From positions 434,001 through 498,000 of the forward strand of contig JAPVLO010000097.1 of assembly GCA_027257055.1 (NCBI GenBank): a stretch of DNA of 64,000 bases, in the 5' to 3' direction. Below are positions 58,868 through 64,000 of the stretch, piece after piece (the first letter of the stretch is position 1; the number at the start of each line of letters is the position of its first letter). Origin of the DNA: Cephalopachus bancanus. Lineage: Eukaryota; Chordata; Mammalia; Primates; Tarsiidae. The position numbers and the translations under genes were made by a program. The notes under the pieces were generated by a model. The model saw only the letters and a list, made by a program, of their open reading frames with translations. It had not been told where the DNA came from and did not search any database.

Positions 58868-59225
58868 CACTTTTCCTTCCTTCGTTCCTTCCTTCCTTCC
58901 TTCCTTCCTTCCTTCCTTCCTTCCTTCCTTCCGTCCTTCCTTCCGAGTTGGGAGTCTCACTCTGGTGCCCAGGCTGGAGTGCAGTGGCATGCTCACGGCC
59001 ACTGCAGTCTCGACCTTCTAGGCTCAGGTGATCCTTCTGCCTCTGCCGTCCAAGTAGCTGGAACCACAGGTGCACGCCACCACACCCAGCTAACTTTCTG
59101 ACTTACTGTAGAGATGAGGTCTCACCAAGTTACCTAGGCTTATCTCAAACTTCTGGACTCAGGCAATACTCTTGCCTCGGCCTCCCAAAGTGCTGGGATT
59201 ACAGGCATGAGCCACCGCACCCGGC
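58868..59225 (-). mobile_element. (TTCC)n and Alu, lineage-type
   Basis: A CCTT tract (58868-58945) stands in place of the poly-T, a counterpart of the GGAA-tailed Alu near 52.8 kb. Confidence 0.93.
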
Positions 59226-59393
59226 TAACTATGACTTGTTAAAGCAAGGACAAACCCTGAAGAACAGCCAATCCTTTGCACCTGTCTTAATAAATTGCAC
59301 AAGATAGTCAGAGGGAAGTGTTTATTACATCATGCAGAAGTAGGGTTTGGATGGCCATGTTAAGTGTGGTGCAAAATGAGTAAAGAGACAAAG

Positions 59394-59395
<2 letters not shown>

Positions 59396-59444
<49 letters not shown>

Positions 59445-59535
59445 TAAAAAGAGGAGGGGGGAACAGAGGAAAGGTAGGAGGGAGGGAGGGGGAAGAAGAA
59501 AGGGAGAAAGGAAGAGGAGAGAGAGAGAGAGAGAA
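59396..59535. repeat. (GT)n and purine-rich tract
   Basis: A GT run of about 46 bp (59396-59441), followed by GGAGGGAGGG/GAGAGAGA purines to about 59535. Confidence 0.95.
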
Positions 59536-59788
59536 ACAGATTCCATAAAAAAAAGATGTTGACATAAAATGGACAGTAAGAACACTGACTGAAGAAGTAG
59601 CTTAGGTTCTAGCATCTCTATATCTGTTTGCAGGAGGTCGTTATGTTTCAGATCCTGTCCTTGAATTCTACGAAATGTTGGTATCATGACAATTTTCGTT
59701 TCCCTGGATTCTACTTGATTTATTATGTATAGGTCTCAATTCTCCGTAATTAAAGCCATAAGGGAAAATGTATTATAATAATTATTAT

Positions 59789-60071
<283 letters not shown>

Positions 60072-60302
60072 AAATATATTCTAATTAAAGGGAGCTGATA
60101 AAGGAGACAGAGTAAGAAATTCAAGAAAATTCAAGTGTTTCAAATATGGTAAATGTTTTGCATTTTTAGTGGCAGGAGACCGGTAGAGAGGCCACAAGCC
60201 AGATCAAAATATATCTTAATATGTCATGCCAGAAATTTGGGCTACGGGAAGTCTGTGAAAGCCTTTATTAAAGCAAATAACATGTCTAGATATAATTTTT
60301 TT

Positions 60303-60606
60303 TAAAAGACTGTGTCTTGCTATGTTGCCCAGGCTACTTAACAGTACAGTGGCTATTCATAGGCATGATCCCACTACTGATCAACAAGAGAGTTTTGATC
60401 TGCTCTGTTTCCAATCTGGCCCAGTTCACCCCTCTTTAGGCAACCTGGTGGCTCCCACTGTCCTGAGAGGTCACCATTTTGATGCCATGTGGACACCTGA
60501 TTAATTTGCATAGTGCACTACAACCCAGAACTCCTGGGTTCAAGCAACCCTCCCGCCTCAGCCTCCCAAGTAGCTGGGATTGCAGGTGCACACCACTGCA
60601 TATGGC
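60303..60606 (-). pseudogene. RN7SL (pseudogene): 7SL RNA (SRP RNA) pseudogene, near full length
   Basis: On the minus strand the copy contains the Alu-like 5' domain, then the 7SL-specific S domain that Alus lack: ATCAAAATGGTGACCTC, CACCAGGTTGCCTAAAG, GAGGGGTGAACTGGGCC, GTTGATCAGTAGTGGGATC and GAATAGCCACTG, then the 3' Alu-like end. A 7-bp insertion (GTTAAGT) and many substitutions in helices argue against function. CTAGATA-rich flanks and an A-tail (TTTTTTTAAAA read on plus) fit retroposition. 7SL RNA is the SRP scaffold and the ancestor of Alu. Confidence 0.93.
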
Positions 60607-61204
60607 TAGATACACATTTTGAAGACTTTATTCTGTAGAATGGAATTGAACCCGGGCAATTTGAGGGTTGAAAGAACAGTTAGTTGGCCATTGAATAACT
60701 GAGGTGAGGTATAATGAAGCACTAAAGGGAGACAGTAACTTTGAGGATGGAAAAAAGAAATGGGGCTGATCTGAGAGGTATGTAAGAAGTGGAAAGGCTT
60801 GACGGAATCTTGTTATATGAGAAGGGTATTGGCCTTTTGTTATACTGATAACAAATCTTTTCTCCTTTTTGTTTTTCAGATTGTATTACTTCTTTTGGCC
60901 TAATACTAGATTTAAATTTTGAAGTAGCTAAATCTGTCCATTTCTTTTGTGATTCTTCATATTTTTAACAGTAACATTGAATCTATAGGTTACTTTGGAA
61001 ATAATTGCCATCTCTCGAGTACTGGGTCCATAAACAAGGTCTATCACTCCATTTATTTAAGTGTTCTTTCAAATCCTTAGTTTTTAAATAAAGTTTTCTA
61101 TTTTTCTTTACAAGAGGCTTCCATGTTTTAAAATTTTATATAACTATATGTATATTCCAGTATAGGCTAAAATCTTTTGTTACTATTGAAAATGTATCTT
61201 TTAG

Positions 61205-61490
61205 CTGGGCCCGGTGGCTCACATCTGTAATCCCAGTACTTTGGGAGGTGGAGGAGAGAGGATTGCCCGAGCCCATGGGTTTGAAACCAGTCTGGGAAAT
61301 TTGGTGAGACCTTGTCTCTACAACAGATTTTAAAACAATAGCTGCGTGTGGTAGTGCGCACCTGTGGTTCCAGCTACTTAGAAGGCTGAGGCAGAAGGAT
61401 CACCTGAGCCCAGCAAGTTGAGGCTGCAGTGGCTGTGAGTGTGTCACTGTACTCCTGCCTGGGTGACAGTGAGACTCTGACTCAAAAAAA
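61205..61490 (+). mobile_element. Alu, lineage-type, in L1M
   Basis: GCTGGGCCCGGTGGCTC start. CAACAGATTTTAAAACAATAGC linker. Flanks AAAATGTAT(C/T)TTTT. Confidence 0.93.
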
Positions 61491-61526
61491 AAAATGTATT
61501 TTTTCAATGTCTGTTTTATTTTCTTT

Positions 61527-61818
<292 letters not shown>

Positions 61819-61933
61819 CTTAAATGTCTATTTCTTAATGATCTGCAGGAGCACAATTGAATTTTTTTTGTATATTAGTCTTTTATCTGGTGAACTTGTG
61901 AAATTCTTTTTCTGTTGTCATAAATACTTTTTC

Positions 61934-62225
61934 AGCTGGGCATAGTGTCTTATGCCTGTAATCCCAGCACTTTGAGAGGCAGAGACAAGAGGACTGCCTG
62001 AGCCCATAGGTTTGAGACAGGCTGGGTAACTTGGTGAGACCTTGTTTCTACTATAAATCAAAAAGTTCGCTGGGAATGGTGGTGTGCACCTGTAGTTCCA
62101 GCTACTTTGGAAGCGTGAGGCAGAAGGATCACCTGAGCCCAGCAGGAAGAGACTGTAGTAGCTGTGAGCTTGCCACTGCACTCCAGCCTGGATGACAGAG
62201 TGAGATTCTGATTCAAAAATAAATA
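61934..62225 (+). mobile_element. Alu, lineage-type, in L1M
   Basis: CTGGGCATAGTGTCTTATGCC to GATTCTGATTCAAAAATAAATAAATAA. Confidence 0.93.
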
Positions 62226-62384
62226 AATAATATTTCTATGACAAAATAAATTTTCTGTGTTGAACATAATATCTGCTGTGAGAGATTTATTTCTTTCTGA
62301 TCTTATAATATTAATTTCTTTTTCTTGTCATCTTATGCTAGCTAGGACATCTAGTATTACGCTGACTAGGAACAGTGATAGTGA

Positions 62385-62690
62385 GCATTCTTTTTTTACT
62401 TGTTTGTTTATTTTTGAGTCGGAGTCTCACTGTCACCCAGGCTGGAGTGCAGTGGCATGCTCACGGCCACTGCAGCCTTGACTGCTGGGCTCAGGTAATC
62501 CTTCTGCCTCAGCCTTCCAAGAAGCAGGAACCACCAACACTTGCCATCACACCAGGCTAATTTTTTGATTTATTGTAGAGACGAGGTCTCGTCAAGTTGC
62601 CCAGGCTGGTCTGGAACCCTGGACTCAGGCAATCCTCTTGCCCCTGCCTCCCAAAGTGTTGGGATTACAGGCATGAGCCACCGTGCCTAG
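62385..62690 (-). mobile_element. Alu, lineage-type, in L1M
   Basis: Duplication GATAGTG(A/G)GCATTCT before and after. Confidence 0.95.
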
Positions 62691-62754
62691 CCAGATAGTG
62701 GGCATTCTTAACCAAAGGAGTAATTTAATCAAGAAGACTTAGCAATACTAAACA

Positions 62755-63170
62755 CTAGTGCATCTAGTAAATAGCTTCAGATCACAGGCAGCTAAAACTG
62801 ATAGCAGTAGCCGGGCATGGTGGCTCATCGAGCAGTTTGGGAGGCAGAGGCTAGAGGATTGTCTGAGCTCAGGGGTTCGAGACCAGCCTGAGCAACATGG
62901 CAAGACCTCGTCTCTAAAAAAAAAGTCAGGCATGGTGGTGTATGCCTCCAACCTGGGTGACAGAGTGAGACTCTGACTCAAAAAAAAAAAAAAAATTGAT
63001 AGAGTGAAATGAGAAGTAGACAAATTTGCAATTACAGTAAAAATTTCTATACTTCTCTCTCAAAAATTAATAGAACAAGTAGTGTACAATGAAAATCCAC
63101 GTTTAACATAAGGATATAGAAAGACGTTATCATTCTTTAAGGATAGATATATAAACATGAGAATAAGGAT
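62755..63170 (+). mobile_element. L1M ORF2 fragment, opposite orientation
   Basis: GGCAGCTAAAACTGATAG joins (after an Alu) to GAAATGAGAAGTAGACAAATTTG, CTCTCAAAAATTAATAGAACAAG and AAGGATATAGAAAGACG, forward L1 order. Confidence 0.6.
62810..62990 (+). mobile_element. Alu with internal deletions
   Basis: Both arms are shortened (GGCTCATCGAGCAGTTTGG; GTATGCCTCCAACCTGG). Flanked by AAAA(C/T)TGATAG. Confidence 0.92.
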
Positions 63171-63174
63171 AATT

Positions 63175-63585
63175 GAGATATGTTGAATTTCTAATCCCTG
63201 TATCTGTGAATGTGACCTTATTTGGAAATAGAGTAATCAAAGTTAAGATGAGATTATATTGGATTAGGTGGGTGCCTAAATCCAATAACTGGTATCCCTA
63301 TAAGGACAGAGATTTGAAAACACACAGACACAGGGAAGAAGGTCGGTGACAACGGAGACAGGGATTGTAGTTATGCCACAAGCCGAAGAATGGCAAGAAT
63401 TGCTGGCAACCATCACAAGCTAGAGGAGAAAAGAGGATTCTTCCTTATAGCCTTCCCAGGGATCATAGCCCCTCTGATGTCTTGATTTTGGACTTTTCTA
63501 GATTCCAGAACAGTGAACGGATTCCTTTCTTTTCCTTCATTCCTTCTTTCCTTCCTTCTCTTTCTCTTTCCCCTCTGTTTCTCTT

Positions 63586-63617
<32 letters not shown>

Positions 63618-64000
63618 CCCTCCCCCCCCCTTTCTTTCTTTTTGAGTCAGGGTCTCACTCTGTCACACAGACTGGAGTGCAGTGGCATAATCATGGTTCA
63701 TCACAGCCTTGACCTCCTGGGCTCAGGTGATTATTCTGCATCCATCTCCTGAGAAGCTGGGACTACAGGCACGAACCACCATGCTCAGCTAATTAAAAAT
63801 TTTTTTTTTGTATATGTGAAGTCTTGCTCTGTTGACTAGTCTGGTTTCAAACCCCTGGGCTCAAGCAGTCCTTCCACCTTGCCTCTCAAAGTGCTGGGAT
63901 TACACATGTGAGCCACCATGCCTGGCCTAAATAGATTTCTGTTGTTTTAAACTCACTCGGTTTGTCACAATTTGTTACAGCAGATCCAGAAAATGAATAT
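63175..64000 (+). mobile_element. MLT1-type MaLR LTR, runs to window end
   Basis: AATGTGACCTTATTTGGAAATAG, GGTATCCCTATAAGGACAGAG, TGATTTTGGACTTTTCTAGATTCC, then after an Alu AGATTTCTGTTGTTTTAAACTC and GTTACAGCAGATCCAG. The right edge lies at or beyond the window end. Confidence 0.85.
63590..63927 (-). mobile_element. (TC)n and AluJ-like, in MLT1
   Basis: A CTCTCT/CCCCCC tract (63590-63630) stands for the tail, followed by GAGTCAGGGTCTCAC to CCACCATGCCTGGCC. Confidence 0.92.

Noticed and set aside
60322..60504. 60-codon plus-strand frame
   Set aside because: Antisense of the 7SL RNA pseudogene.

Overview
The window is primate nuclear DNA, most likely from a tarsier. Dimeric 7SL-derived Alu elements cover roughly half of it. 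None that I read carries the full pattern I associate with human AluS/AluY or with lemur/galago Alus. Many copies share a derived pattern: ACAATAAATCAAAAA linker, TAGTTCCAGCTACTTGGAAGG right arm, GCAGGTCGAGGCTGCGGTGGCC, and CTCCAACTC before the tail. The rest look like AluJ or free left monomers. Assignment to tarsier is inference by exclusion and was not checked against a database.

No complete protein-coding gene is visible. Nearly every longer open frame is Alu read in one frame or another. The window looks like intron or intergenic DNA. The only protein-like signals outside repeats are three minus-strand exon candidates (28918-29109, 34946-35079, 35290-35459) with good splice signals and open frames, plus one possible plus-strand terminal exon (29613-29768). 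None could be named.

Layout. 1-4.6 kb: old L2 sequence on both strands, a Tigger-like DNA transposon and Alus. 6.7-10.5 kb: an old L1 broken by two Alus and an internally deleted mariner, the mariner itself hit by an L1-3'-end-like element and a truncated Alu; then a free left Alu monomer split by a class I solo LTR. 16.4-17.9 kb: a class II (betaretrovirus-like) solo LTR with perfect 6-bp target duplications. 20.5-21.2 kb: a second mariner copy abutting a U6 snRNA fragment. 24-36 kb: Alus (one nested in another, one carrying a copied 74-bp insert), an MLT1 LTR and the exon candidates. 36-46 kb: a class I LTR, MER5, a hAT element split by an Alu, a stretch of unknown short open frames, a trimeric Alu and an L3/CR1 relic. 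51-56 kb: a twin-primed L1, an older L1 interrupted by a 2.4-kb block containing an LTR, and an ERVL-type LTR. 56.5-57.5 kb: a stack of nested Alu arms. 60.3 kb: a full-length 7SL RNA pseudogene, then L1 pieces broken by Alus. 63.2 kb to the end: an MLT1 LTR.

There are no operons, CRISPR arrays or other gene systems here. What the window holds is a layered record of retroposition and DNA transposition that can be ordered in time by which element interrupts which.
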